A stretch of DNA of 64,000 nucleotides from Adiantum capillus-veneris (taxonomy: Eukaryota > Streptophyta > Polypodiopsida > Polypodiales > Pteridaceae), in contig CM043952.1 in the NCBI GenBank assembly GCA_014529385.2, positions 158,255,557 through 158,319,556 on the forward strand. Reading direction: 5' to 3'. A program made the translations under genes and the position numbers. The notes beneath the pieces were generated by a model. That model made no database searches. It saw only the letters and a list, made by a program, of their open reading frames with translations, and had not been told where the DNA came from. Below are positions 1 to 9,538 of this stretch, in pieces (position 1 is the first letter of the stretch; each line of letters begins with the position of its first letter).

Positions 1-51
1 ATGGCACATTTCAAACCTTTGCTTTTTTAGTTCCGTATAGGGATATGTCAT

Positions 52-2385
52 CTACCTTTGTTCTTGAGTTTGGTTGTTTTTGAGCCTTGCATCATAGGCT
101 TTCAAGAGGGCATCTAATGTCTCATTAACCTTCTCTGCCAACACAGATCCTCGTGAACTAGCACTTCTCGGTTTCTCATCCGTGGATGGTTCTTCTAGAG
201 GTTTAACCATCTGTGTAAGAGAAGGTGCCTCCTTTTCCTCATGTTGTTTTATCTTCTCCTCAGCTTCGGTAAGCTTCTCAGCTAGGGATTTTTGCTCTCT
301 TTCCCTGCGTGCTTTCATCCTAGTCTTTCTAGCTTTCCAACTATTTCGTTTGCTCTTGGTTTTCTGACTAGGTGTGTCTGTCTTTGGTCCATCATCTGTC
401 TTTGGACTCTTGACACTTTCCGTGTTCTTTGTCTCTGGATTCTCATCAGCTTTCTTTTGAGCTTGTGCTCTCATAACCACTTGAACTGGTACAACATTTT
501 CATTTTCTGAGCTACTAGGGAGCTGAACAATCCCTGATACATTTGTCGTGATTTTCCTGATTTGGTTTGGTTTTTTCGGGCAATCGGGGATCAAGTGAGT
601 GATGCCAGACTCAAGACAATAGGCATTTACTTCAGTGATCTCCGTATGAGGACATTGTTTGACCAAGTGGTTGTCACGACTTTTGTGACAATCTATCTCT
701 GGTTGAGGAGATTCTTTTAGCATTTCCTCTTGGCTATAAGCAAGCTTTGACCTAAATAAGCCGCTATTTGCAATGAATCGCAATGTCCTTTCGTCCATTT
801 CATACCTTCTTTCTTTCGACTGAAACCCAGGAGGTGGAGGTTGTACTGGCCTCACCACTCCATGTGTTTTTCTCACATTTTGTTGCTCCAAAGGGTAGTA
901 CTCACTTTGGTTGCTATACCACATTGTAGCTGGTACTAGCGTTGGTTTATTTGATGCTTCCATCATTGGCATGTATCTCATGTCTACCGGCATTCTAGCA
1001 CCTGGCAGCGGAGGTTGTTGTCCTAAGACAAGCTGTGGCCTTAATACTCCTATTGGTCCTGGTGCATTCCCCGTAATGTATCTAGGTGGAGTAGGTGCTT
1101 CTGGAACAGGTTGTACATACCTCTCCCTAGCATTTTCCATGCTATAATAGCACTCTTCCCCCGTATGGTTCGTCCATTTTCTCTCAATTTCACACCACTT
1201 CGGCTCTCCCGAATCAGACCTTACAAGAGGAATCAACCTCTTGACCAAGTCGTCAATAAGCTTTTCTTGATCAATAGGTGCCGTTGGCTTGGCAATGGAC
1301 TCACTTATCTGTGAAACATTGTTCTGAGAGGATGTGTCATCTCCTTGACTCTTTAAGTCCTTTTCTTTGTATGCCTCACAGTTATCCACTAGATAAAGAG
1401 CTTCTTTGATCAACTCGTTTAGCGTCATCCTCCTTATTATATGCAGATCCTTCTGAAGGCCCGCATGTCTCATTCCTTGGATAAAGATCAGCATCAGTCG
1501 TGCTTGCGTAGGTAATTCCGCTCTCGGACAGAGCTTAACATATCTCTTGAGTCGTAATGATGCTTTGTGTACTGATTCATTCTCTTTCTGTTTGAATCTA
1601 TGGATTTGCGAGACCGTGTTGTGAGCAATGCCTTTTGGCAAGAATTCTTCAATAAACTCCTCAAACAGCTCATCTAGGGTCTCAAATTCCCATTTTTCCA
1701 CCGAGTCGAACCATGTAGCTGCATCATCTTCTAGAGTCAATCGAAATCCCGCAAACTGTGTCGCAAAATCTGAAACTTCCTCTGCTCTAATCACTCTTCT
1801 AAAAGCCGCTACGTGATCTCTCGGATCTTCATCTCCGGAGTATTTTCTGTTTACCCATTTTTGGACTTGGGATGGTCTAACTTGTCGATTGTCTACAAGT
1901 ATAACCAGAGACTCTCCCAATCCTTCTCTCATTATCGCTCTTGAAGGGAATCCTGGTGGCTCTCTTCTTGGAACTCCTATAGGAATTCTCGTGTTTGGTG
2001 GAGGCATTTGTGGTCCTTCATTGACCAAATATCCACCTCTTTCTAGTACAATCTGTGGATTTGTGCTTTCTACAACTCTGTATTCTCGTCCATACTTGTC
2101 GACAACTATAGATCTCCATTGATAGTCGACTCCGTATATGTAGACATATAAGAGCTTGTAATCCGTTATCTCTTCTAGGTATGGATCTGAGCACCTATAA
2201 AGATTGACCTCATTGTCGTCAATGTATCTATATAGTCCTTCACTCTCATGACCAATCATCCAAACTCTCTCAACAAGATGGGTCTTTATCAATTGCAAGT
2301 TTGGAAGATCCATTGTGGGAGGATATTCCTCTATCGTAGGGATATCGAAGCTTGTGTAAGCTGCGTTTGAATCTAGGGTAGACAT
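52..2385 (-). CDS. gag: Gag polyprotein of gypsy element A
   Basis: An uninterrupted 777-codon ORF starting at the first ATG after the leader. Residues about 170-345 form a retrotransposon Gag domain: the segment reading KYSGDEDPRDHVAAF, then DDAATWFDSV, EEFIEEFLP and IQGMRHAGLQ follow the usual Retrotrans_gag order. Three knuckle-like clusters follow: WCEIERKWTNHTGEEC, then DCHKSRDNHLVKQC and YCLESGITHLIPDC. The last two keep C-x2-S-x3-H-x4-C spacing with the second Cys replaced by Ser. A proline-rich stretch lies between the first and second clusters. The C terminus is very basic (KSKRNSWKARKTRMKARRE) and runs into a likely coiled coil rich in Glu and Lys. Gag would package element RNA in cytoplasmic particles. 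The TAG stop at 52-54 ends Gag; pol is outside the window. Family assignment is firm, exact lineage is not. Confidence 0.85.
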   Translation of the reverse strand: MSTLDSNAAYTSFDIPTIEEYPPTMDLPNLQLIKTHLVERVWMIGHESEGLYRYIDDNEVNLYRCSDPYLEEITDYKLLYVYIYGVDYQWRSIVVDKYGREYRVVESTNPQIVLERGGYLVNEGPQMPPPNTRIPIGVPRREPPGFPSRAIMREGLGESLVILVDNRQVRPSQVQKWVNRKYSGDEDPRDHVAAFRRVIRAEEVSDFATQFAGFRLTLEDDAATWFDSVEKWEFETLDELFEEFIEEFLPKGIAHNTVSQIHRFKQKENESVHKASLRLKRYVKLCPRAELPTQARLMLIFIQGMRHAGLQKDLHIIRRMTLNELIKEALYLVDNCEAYKEKDLKSQGDDTSSQNNVSQISESIAKPTAPIDQEKLIDDLVKRLIPLVRSDSGEPKWCEIERKWTNHTGEECYYSMENARERYVQPVPEAPTPPRYITGNAPGPIGVLRPQLVLGQQPPLPGARMPVDMRYMPMMEASNKPTLVPATMWYSNQSEYYPLEQQNVRKTHGVVRPVQPPPPGFQSKERRYEMDERTLRFIANSGLFRSKLAYSQEEMLKESPQPEIDCHKSRDNHLVKQCPHTEITEVNAYCLESGITHLIPDCPKKPNQIRKITTNVSGIVQLPSSSENENVVPVQVVMRAQAQKKADENPETKNTESVKSPKTDDGPKTDTPSQKTKSKRNSWKARKTRMKARREREQKSLAEKLTEAEEKIKQHEEKEAPSLTQMVKPLEEPSTDEKPRSASSRGSVLAEKVNETLDALLKAYDARLKNNQTQEQR

Positions 2386-4710
2386 GATTTCTGGGCTTAA
2401 AAGATTTTTCTTGGTTCAAGTAGACTTATTCCACTGTGTTCAAGTGCTTTGGTTAGGGAAAAGTCGAAACTATGTCCAAAATCGCAACCGTTTCGTCACA
2501 ATTCTTGCAAATTGTTGCTTTTAGACACCCTTGACTTCCGGATGAATTTTGAGGCCTCAAACGATGTAGGGCCGCTCTCAGGCTACGTTTTGATATAAAA
2601 ACTTTTCCGATCCGATACCGCTTGTGAAAGTTATGGCCAAAACAGTGAAATGCAGTTTGGACTGGTCAAAATGAGTCCACATTCAATTTTAAAAGAAGAT
2701 TTGGGATCTCTGTGACACTATGAACACTCCTGTATGGTCAAAAGTACAGATGGACCCTGAAACTGGCCTAGAGACATCCTACGCATAGGATGTCTATATG
2801 CTCAGAATTTAACAAAATTTGGTCCAGAGACTCCCCTTAAGTCCAGCAACACAATGGTATGCTCAGAGGTTGATTTGGACCTAAAAATGGCCTTGAGACA
2901 TCCTACGTGTAGGATGTCTTTTTGCTCAGAATGACTTGAAATTTTCACCCCAGCTTCTCCTTGATGCGCTGATCACAGTGGTGTGCTCATAAGTTGGTTT
3001 GGAGTCCTAAATCAAGCTAGAGACATCCTACACGTAGGATGTCTTTTTGCTCTGTTTCAGCTCAAACTTGCACTGTAGCTTCCCCTTGATGTGCTAAACT
3101 CACATCTATTTTTACTTTTTGATTCTGACTTCTATAGGTTGGTCAAATGATCAAGAATCTGCTCCAAAAGCCTGATGTCTGTTCTGATGAATTCCTAAGT
3201 CAAATCAACTCCAAATTGGACCAAAATTGACTAGGAGGCTTGCCTAAGGCTATATGACAACATGGTATGGTCAAAGTAGAATTTTGGTCTCAAAATCATG
3301 CAGGAGACATCCTACGCGTAGGATGTCTTTTTGCTTAGAATGAACCCAAATTTGAACTACAGACTCTCCTTAAGGTGCTGATCACAGTGGTATGCTCAGA
3401 AATGTGTTTAGAGTCTTAAATCACACAGAAGACATCCTACGCGTAGTATGTCTTTTTGGCCTGTTTGACCCCTGACTTGTCCCACAGCTTCCCCTTGATG
3501 TCAGCAACCCAATGGTATGCTTAGATTTTGGTTTGGATTTCAAAAGTCCCAAATTTTAGATGTTCTTGCTTTTTTTAGTCAAAAGTGCTAAAGTCCGCTT
3601 TGAACTCAATTTTCTCACCCAAATGAGCTGAAAACTCTTACATGAACTCAAAACATCATGTATAACATGCACATGAAGTCATCCTATGGTTTGGTCTCTA
3701 AAATTATGCCTTGGGCACAATTTGGGTAGGATGTCTAGCAATTCTCGTCTTTTGGATTTGATCTGTCAAAATTTGGTCAAATTTCCACTTTCCAGGTGAA
3801 AATAGGGTAAAACCTACCTTCTAAACACACTGGTAACCTCAGATTTTCAAAAAAATGCCCAGATCACCCTGTAGACATCTTACGCGTAGGATGTCTACTG
3901 CTGATTTTTTTGAGACTGAAGTGTCCCTGATGCTTCCTTATGCTCTCAGAAAGTGCAAGTATGCTTTACAATTGCAAAAACATGCAAAAATCACTGAATT
4001 AAAGCCTTTTCTGAAATTTTACGTTTTCTGACTCCGCCTTTTGGCTTTTGGTCAACAAAATTAGGGAAAAACACCCAAGTCAATATGTTACTAGGGTAAA
4101 ACCTACCCTCTGAACCCAATGGTGCAGTCAAAATTTTCAAATTTGGTCTCCAGAACCCCCTTGAGACATCCTACACGTAGGATGTCTATGTTTACAGAAT
4201 TGCAGGTTTTCTTCACAGAACCCTTGCAAATGCCCTTTTATATGCACATCATCAGTCAGTCATACAAAAATATCCACAAAAGCTTGTTTAATGCATTTTT
4301 ACTCTCAAAAGCACACTTTTCCGTGATTTCAAATGCAATCAAGCACTTTAGCAAATAATTCATTGATGAATAGCTCTAGATCAGAATCGGATCACTTACC
4401 TAAAGCTACTCCTACAAATCATATAGGGTTTGCATCTATGAGTAGAAAAACGCTTCACTGTCACACACGAACTAGTAAACGATTTTATCATCTCACAAAT
4501 CACTCGACCACCAACAACTACTCTAATCCACAGATCCTAACTAAACCTATCTAGTCGCAGACCCTCGGCAAGACACACGCTTCCTGGCTATCCACTTGAT
4601 CGCGGAATATCCTCTTCCGGATCCACTTAAGAAAAACGCTTTCTTTAGCCGAAACTAAATCAAGCAACCATCACACGAGTGTTAGTAGGAAACCTACTTA
4701 GGTCCTTGTG
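2386..4710 (-). repeat. Leader of element A with seven dispersed palindromes
   Basis: No long ORF. Seven copies of a 24-bp inverted repeat (arm AGACATCCTACG, centre ACGCGT or a variant) lie at 2772-2795, 2896-2919, 3021-3044, 3305-3328, 3430-3453, 3873-3896 and 4164-4187; a half copy is at 3726-3736. The copy at 3305 is a perfect palindrome. Surrounding text is repeated loosely as well (phrases such as tggtatgctcaga and ccccttgatg recur), with spacings near 125, 280 and 440 bp, as expected for a decayed tandem array with a unit of roughly 125-145 bp. In RNA each copy could form a 10-12-bp hairpin. Function is unknown. Confidence 0.85.
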
Positions 4711-4729
4711 TCCTCGGCAGCGGCGCCAA
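4711..4729 (-). other. Primer-binding site of element A (tRNA-Asp type)
   Basis: On the minus strand the sequence TGGCGCCGCTGCCGAGG follows the LTR end after a 4-base spacer. It matches the complement of the plant tRNA-Asp 3' end (TGGCGCCGTTGCCGGGG) with a few mismatches. It fixes the element's direction and the inner LTR boundary. Confidence 0.85.
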
Positions 4730-4732
4730 CGT

Positions 4733-5613
4733 TGGACGGGAAGCGACTCACACACCCATGAAGTGCATGCAAACACTACCTAGATCAACATAATGTCAAT
4801 CGAGGACACAGATGACAGGATAGGCACACGGAGGAAATCTCTTAAGCTTGTCAGGCTGAGACCATCCTACACATACAACACTCAGGAAGGCCAACTAAAC
4901 CACAATCAAGAACCTCACTGCTCTCAACTACACCACCTAGCCACATACACACATGCGGAAGGTAACCCACCTAATCATGCCAGATTCGTACGAAACTTAA
5001 GGAACACCATCCCCTCACTAGGATACACCTGTCCCTAAGCTTCTACACTCAAAACCCTCACTCAAAACCCATCTGCGAAAAACACGTAGAATGACAGAGC
5101 CGAATTTTGAAAGTGCCCAAAACTGAAATTTATGAGTACCTATGCGTAGCTTATGTCTCCACGATTCTATAGACTACTAGCACGTAGAAAACAGACATCG
5201 TTTGATACACTTACGGCCACAAATAGCTCGTAGCTGCGTCGACGTGTGCGCTTCGTCTCGCGGGGAATGCTTGGCGTTGTCGCGTAGATCTCCTCGAGCC
5301 TCCCGCAATGGTGCAGTCGGATCTCCAATGTGTTGAGCGAGCCGGGCGTAGCGAGAGGATGAAGCTCACGCTCACTCTCTTTCTGTCTCACACACAGTAG
5401 ACGGCAACGCTAAAACTTGATTATGATAAAAGTCTTCTTTACAAAATGACCTAGGTACCTTATATACTAAGGCTACCTTAGGTTTAACCAAAAATGGGGT
5501 TGAAAGGGTCAAATGGCTTTGTATTTACAATCTGGAAGTGCCATTGCACCCCGGCTTCTGAAACTAGAATAACTACTCATTACAAATGACGTTTATATCC
5601 ATAATCCGCAACA
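4733..5613 (-). repeat. 5' LTR of element A (about 881 bp)
   Basis: On the minus strand it starts TGTTGCGG and ends GTCCA just before the PBS. Similarity to the solo LTR at 52474-53544 is visible in several blocks (for example the GTCAATCGAGGAC / GTCAATCCGAGGAC block), so the two belong to related families. The outer end is set by the jump from element B's RT coding to non-coding sequence. The partner LTR is outside the window, so the target duplication cannot be tested. Confidence 0.7.
5459..5466 (-). promoter_or_regulatory. TATA box in LTR of element A
   Basis: TATATAAG on the minus strand, about 150 bp inside the LTR start, where a U3 promoter is expected. Motif-based only. Confidence 0.45.
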
Positions 5614-7875
5614 TTTCATAACTCGCAAAAGATAAGACTTTGGTACGAAACTTGAGTTATGTTGTGTTGTTGACCCAGTGGTGAACACCATCCCTTTGTC
5701 TACCAATTCCTGTACTTGCCTCATAATCTCCTCTTGCTGAGCTTGTGAGACTCGATAAGGAGGTTTGTTAGGCGGTGAGCTTCCTGGAAGGAGCTCAATG
5801 CGATGGTCATCATCTCCTCGTTTTGGAGGTAGGTCCATAGGGATATCATCGATGAACACATCTTGGAATCCTTTTAGAAAAGTAGACAAGTCTAACTCTT
5901 CTTGATTCCTATCATTTTCATTTGATGAAACATTATTAGCTTTTAGAGACCCTTTGACATAAATCATGTACGCAGAAACTGAGCTCTTCATTGATTTATC
6001 AAAAGAAAGAGGATTTACAAGTGGAATAGTGCGACCACGCTCACTAGCATCTATATACATGTTCTTTCCCCTGTAGGTGAAGTAAATTCTCCTTTCAGGG
6101 AACTTCATGTTGGCAACCATGCGATCAAACCATGGTGCCCCTAGGATAACATCCTGATGTTGGAGAGGAGAGATGAAGAAGTCTTCTTTGTCGACATAGC
6201 TTTGGACATGAAGCCTCAACTTCCCAATCAAGGGAGTAACGGAGACTTGTTGTCCCTTGAAAGCTGCATCAGCTGTTACTATATCTCCCATCTCAAAAGC
6301 TTGAATGCCCAACTTGGTGGCCAACTCTATTGATATGAAGTTGAGAGTAGAGCTTGGGTCAAACAAGATGAAGGCATCATGCTCTCTTACCTTTCCCCAC
6401 GCATAGGAAAGTGATGATCCTTTGCAATGAGCATCCTCTTTTGGAGCTTTGATGGTGGAAGCCCTAGGAGTCTCATTGCGAGTATTCTTCTTGGGGCAAG
6501 AACGATAGCCATGTCCTTGCTCCCCACACTTGAAACACTTATGGTCCTTGCGAAAAGCTTCAAGCTCTTCAGGAGAGAGTTTGTTTTTACCTTTGTAAAC
6601 TCCCTTCTCCTTGGACCGATTGTTGTTGTTGTTATTGTTGTTGTTGGAAGTGCCTTGGGAATTATTTTGAGCATTGGATTTCCCCTTTGCATCATTTTTA
6701 TCTTTGTTTTCCATGGGCTTGACATTACGTCTATCCCCTTGATGGAAATTGATGCGTGAAGCAACCATGGTGTGGTGGATTACTTCGGTAATAGTACCGG
6801 GCCGTTGAGAGTTGATGTATTCGGCCATCTCTTCAGGTAATCCCGCACAGAATTGTTGTTTTTGCTCGACAAAGTCTATCTTTTGAAAGACAATAGCTTT
6901 GAGATGTAAATCCCAAAACTTGTCTACATACTTGTTGATAGACTCATGAGAGAGAAGCTTCAAGCCGCGCCATTCGGTAAGAACTTTATCTTTAGTATCA
7001 CTTGGAAGAAATTGCTTCATGATGGAAACTCGTAGAGTTTTCGATGTCTTTGGGGCTTCTCCATTGCCACGAAGGCTAGCCCACCATTGACGAGCTGATT
7101 TTTGGAAGTGCATAGCTACATGGCATAGCTTGGAGGACTCTGTGAAGCCCTCGTCCCGAAAGGCCACATCAAATTGCTGGATGAAGGCCAACACTTTGTC
7201 GGTAGCACCAAAGGTGCCATCATAGGTGAGAAAAGAGATACTCTTTCCTCCCTCCTTGAACTTCTTTAGCTTTTGTGACCTTCGTCATGCAGGAAATGAT
7301 TTGTGATGTCCTCCCCTCTTGTATTCTCTAGGAGAATAGCCATAACTTTCATCGGAAGAGGAGGAAGGTGAAGAAGAAGGAGAAGAGGGTGACCTCTTCC
7401 TAGCCCTTTTCTTCCTTTGTTTCCTCTCTTGCCTTTTAGAGTGATGAGGAGAAGGACTATGGGTTGCTCTTTTCCTCTTGGGAGGAGTAGGCGATCGTCT
7501 AGACCGCCGTCTTCGTGGAGCCACATCTTCAGAAGAACTTAGACTGTCATTGCTTTCTTTCTCTTTGGATTCCTCCTCTCGAATGGGAGAGAGTCTTCTT
7601 TTGGGGGTCTCTTCAAGAGGCCTCCTAAGCTCTCTCTCCTCTGGGAGAGGAAGGGAAATTCCATAAGCACGAAGTTGTTGAGTAACTTCGGCTTGCAAAA
7701 CAGGGTTGCCCATAGCTTGTTGCAACCTAGTGACGAGATAATTCACAAACATGGGAGCATCACCATTAGCACCTTCATGTGCAAAATCAAAGCTATCAAT
7801 GTTCATTCTACTCTCTTGATTATTGTCAGCCATGTTAACAAAATTTATGTTTATACTTAGTGTATGCTTTGGCAA
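5614..7875 (-). pseudogene. gag-pol: Gag-protease-RT(start) polyprotein of element B, truncated
   Basis: One frame runs from ATG at 7875 with a single internal TGA (7285-7287), probably a former Trp codon. In order: an Asn/Asp-rich N terminus, an Arg/Ser-rich stretch (RRRRSRRSPTPPKRKR), a Gag domain (VAMHFQKSARQWWASL, FCAGLPEEM), a CCHC knuckle (CFKCGEQGHGYRSC), a retropepsin-like segment (FILFDPSSTLNFIS, then DVILGAPWFDRM) and the RT N-terminal signature (PPYRVSQAQQEEI, VDKGMVF). The usual D-S/T-G of the protease reads D-P-S, so activity is doubtful. Coding stops at 5613 where element A's LTR begins; the last residues of the open frame are LTR sequence. This copy cannot make a complete Pol. 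Confidence 0.85.
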
Positions 7876-8234
7876 TACAAAACCTTAGTTGCCACTCCTC
7901 TTAGCCTTTGAAAATCGGCTCTTACGTATCTACACCCACGGCTCAAAGTGGTTAATTATAGAGAGTAGAGGAGTAGGTCTAACCTAGCAGAGTTGCCAAG
8001 GGCTAGCTCCTTTCGGACTTCTTATGGCTCAATAATGGTAAAGCCGTAGGCAAGTCTAAAATGAATCCATTATTAAGTCCAAAGCTCCCGAGGTGTGCAC
8101 CATCCCCCACATAGTGGGCTTAACAAAACCGATATTAGATCCCAGTTCCACTTACTCTATTATAATTAACAACATCAACCATTTATAGGCTACTTAAGGA
8201 CCTCTCTTCTTAAGCAAGAAAAGAGAAACCAAAT

Positions 8235-8246
8235 GCTCTGATACCA
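8235..8246 (-). other. Primer-binding site of element B (initiator tRNA-Met type)
   Basis: TGGTATCAGAGC on the minus strand, directly after the LTR end CATTACA with one base between. This is the common plant PBS complementary to initiator tRNA-Met. Confidence 0.9.
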
Positions 8247-8247
8247 A

Positions 8248-8787
8248 TGTAATGGAATTTGCCTATTCAATTTGAGAGTAGCGGAATTTAATGAGAGTAC
8301 TTTCAAGAAATGATTTTGTGAGCATAGCGAGTTGACATAATTTAAGATAGCAACATAATCATAGCAATTAGTTAACTTGGCATAGACAATACTTTTTCAA
8401 GAGAGAGAATTTAGAGAACATGACAACAGTTGAGGACCGGATTTATGTGGAGCCGGTCCCCCCTTCAATAGGCGTTTGTATTATGATTTCTCCCATAAAG
8501 AGAGGCTTGTTAAAACACATTCTTTGTGTTCCTTGTGACCTAGGTGAAGCAATGAAGATGGAAAGCTTCATGCATCACCATCATAGCATAACCTAAACTT
8601 GAAGAAAGCTTTAACTATACCAAGCCTCAGTCCCAAGACCTCAAACACCTTCGAAGGTGGAGAGAGCTAGCAGGGAATGAGGGTAGGGAAGAGGAAGAAG
8701 AAACATTTCATACGAGAAAGAGCTAGTTCCTCACTTATCATAACTCTTGTGCTAGCATACATAATAGCATAGTAATGAAGAAGAAAT
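8248..8787 (-). repeat. 540-bp inner part of element B LTR (left copy)
   Basis: Matches 11949-12488 over exactly 540 bp with roughly ten differences. It begins at the PBS/LTR junction and stops abruptly where retroelement copy P1 starts. The rest of the LTR is present only in the right copy. Confidence 0.85.
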
Positions 8788-9537
8788 GCCTGTGTCTTCC
8801 TTGCCAACTTGGCCCCTGCTACTATTGAGGAATGCAAACTTAAAGTTCTAAAAGGGATCCAGCTCTTGGACAAAGGGGATCTGATTAAAGCTCCTTTCAA
8901 TATGAGTTTCCTTGATGACAAAAAATGTAGTTCGAATACAGGGCTATATGCAAGGACTAAAGGAGTAATGACCTTTAGCAAAAGCAATGCTGATTACTAC
9001 ACCGACACAGTGTGGAATGTGTTTAGGCCTTACGTTAAGTGTGCTTGCAGATTCTTGGACCCCAAAGCCTCTTGCGAGTCAAGCATTATTTGGTTTGATC
9101 ATGCTATTTGGTATGCCCTCAATAATCTACCTAGTATCTTTCCGGATAAAGCAGAATAATTTCACCTTTCCCTCCTTTGTTCTTGGCTTGGTGGTCAAGC
9201 GAAAGATCGGGTCTTAGCTCAAATTGCCTTTATTCAGTATAGAGCAATTATGCGTGACACCCTTGAAGAGCTTGGATCTGATGGATGTGGGATTTTGCTT
9301 ACCACTTATGGCGGATTTAAAGGTGTCAAAAGTATAGTTAGCCAAATTAAACCGAATATTGAAGAAGATGAATCTCAAGTTTCCAAACGTCCTAATACTC
9401 TTGTCTCTCCAGCGGCATCTTACACCTCTTTCCTAACCCCCTCTTCGAGTGATTCTGTGTTTGGAAGTGGGAAAGGTAGAAGTTTTGTGAGAGGTAGGGG
9501 TAGAAACCTACCAGTCAGAAACCTTTTGGATATGTAA
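8788..9537 (+). pseudogene. ORF1 (3' part) of retroelement P1, gag-like, unknown family
   Basis: One frame, broken by a TAA at 9157-9159. I do not recognise a named domain. Visible features shared with P2 or P3 are DKGDLIKAPF, GLYARTKG, a Cys-rich block KCACRFLDPKASCESS, WFDHAIW, then CSWLGGQAK and a C-terminal tail with GKGRSFVRGRGRN. The RG-rich tail suggests RNA or DNA binding, and its place ahead of an RT ORF suggests a gag-like or ORF1p-like role; both are inferences. It ends ATG TAA, one base before the ORF2 ATG. The 5' part is missing because the copy is truncated. Confidence 0.65.
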
Positions 9538-9538
9538 T

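Larger units (their letters stand above)
1..5613 (-). mobile_element. Ty3/gypsy LTR retrotransposon A (5' part)
   Basis: Reading right to left, this is an LTR (5613 to 4733), a PBS matching the 3' end of plant tRNA-Asp, a leader of about 2.3 kb and a Gag ORF ending at 52. Protease, RT and integrase would lie beyond base 1, so completeness cannot be judged. The tRNA-Asp-type PBS and long leader resemble the Tat/Athila part of plant Ty3/gypsy elements; this assignment is an inference. The LTR begins inside the RT region of element B, so A inserted into B. Confidence 0.8.

Noticed and set aside
2772-4187. Palindrome array considered as a CRISPR-like array
   Set aside because: Spacing is irregular (about 100-440 bp), the spacers themselves are related to each other, and it lies in a eukaryotic retrotransposon leader.
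4711-4729. Possible tRNA gene
   Set aside because: Only the 3'-end complement of tRNA-Asp is present, as expected for a PBS; no cloverleaf.
6427-6759. 110-codon plus ORF with hydrophobic stretches
   Set aside because: It is antisense to the Gag knuckle/Asn-rich region of element B.
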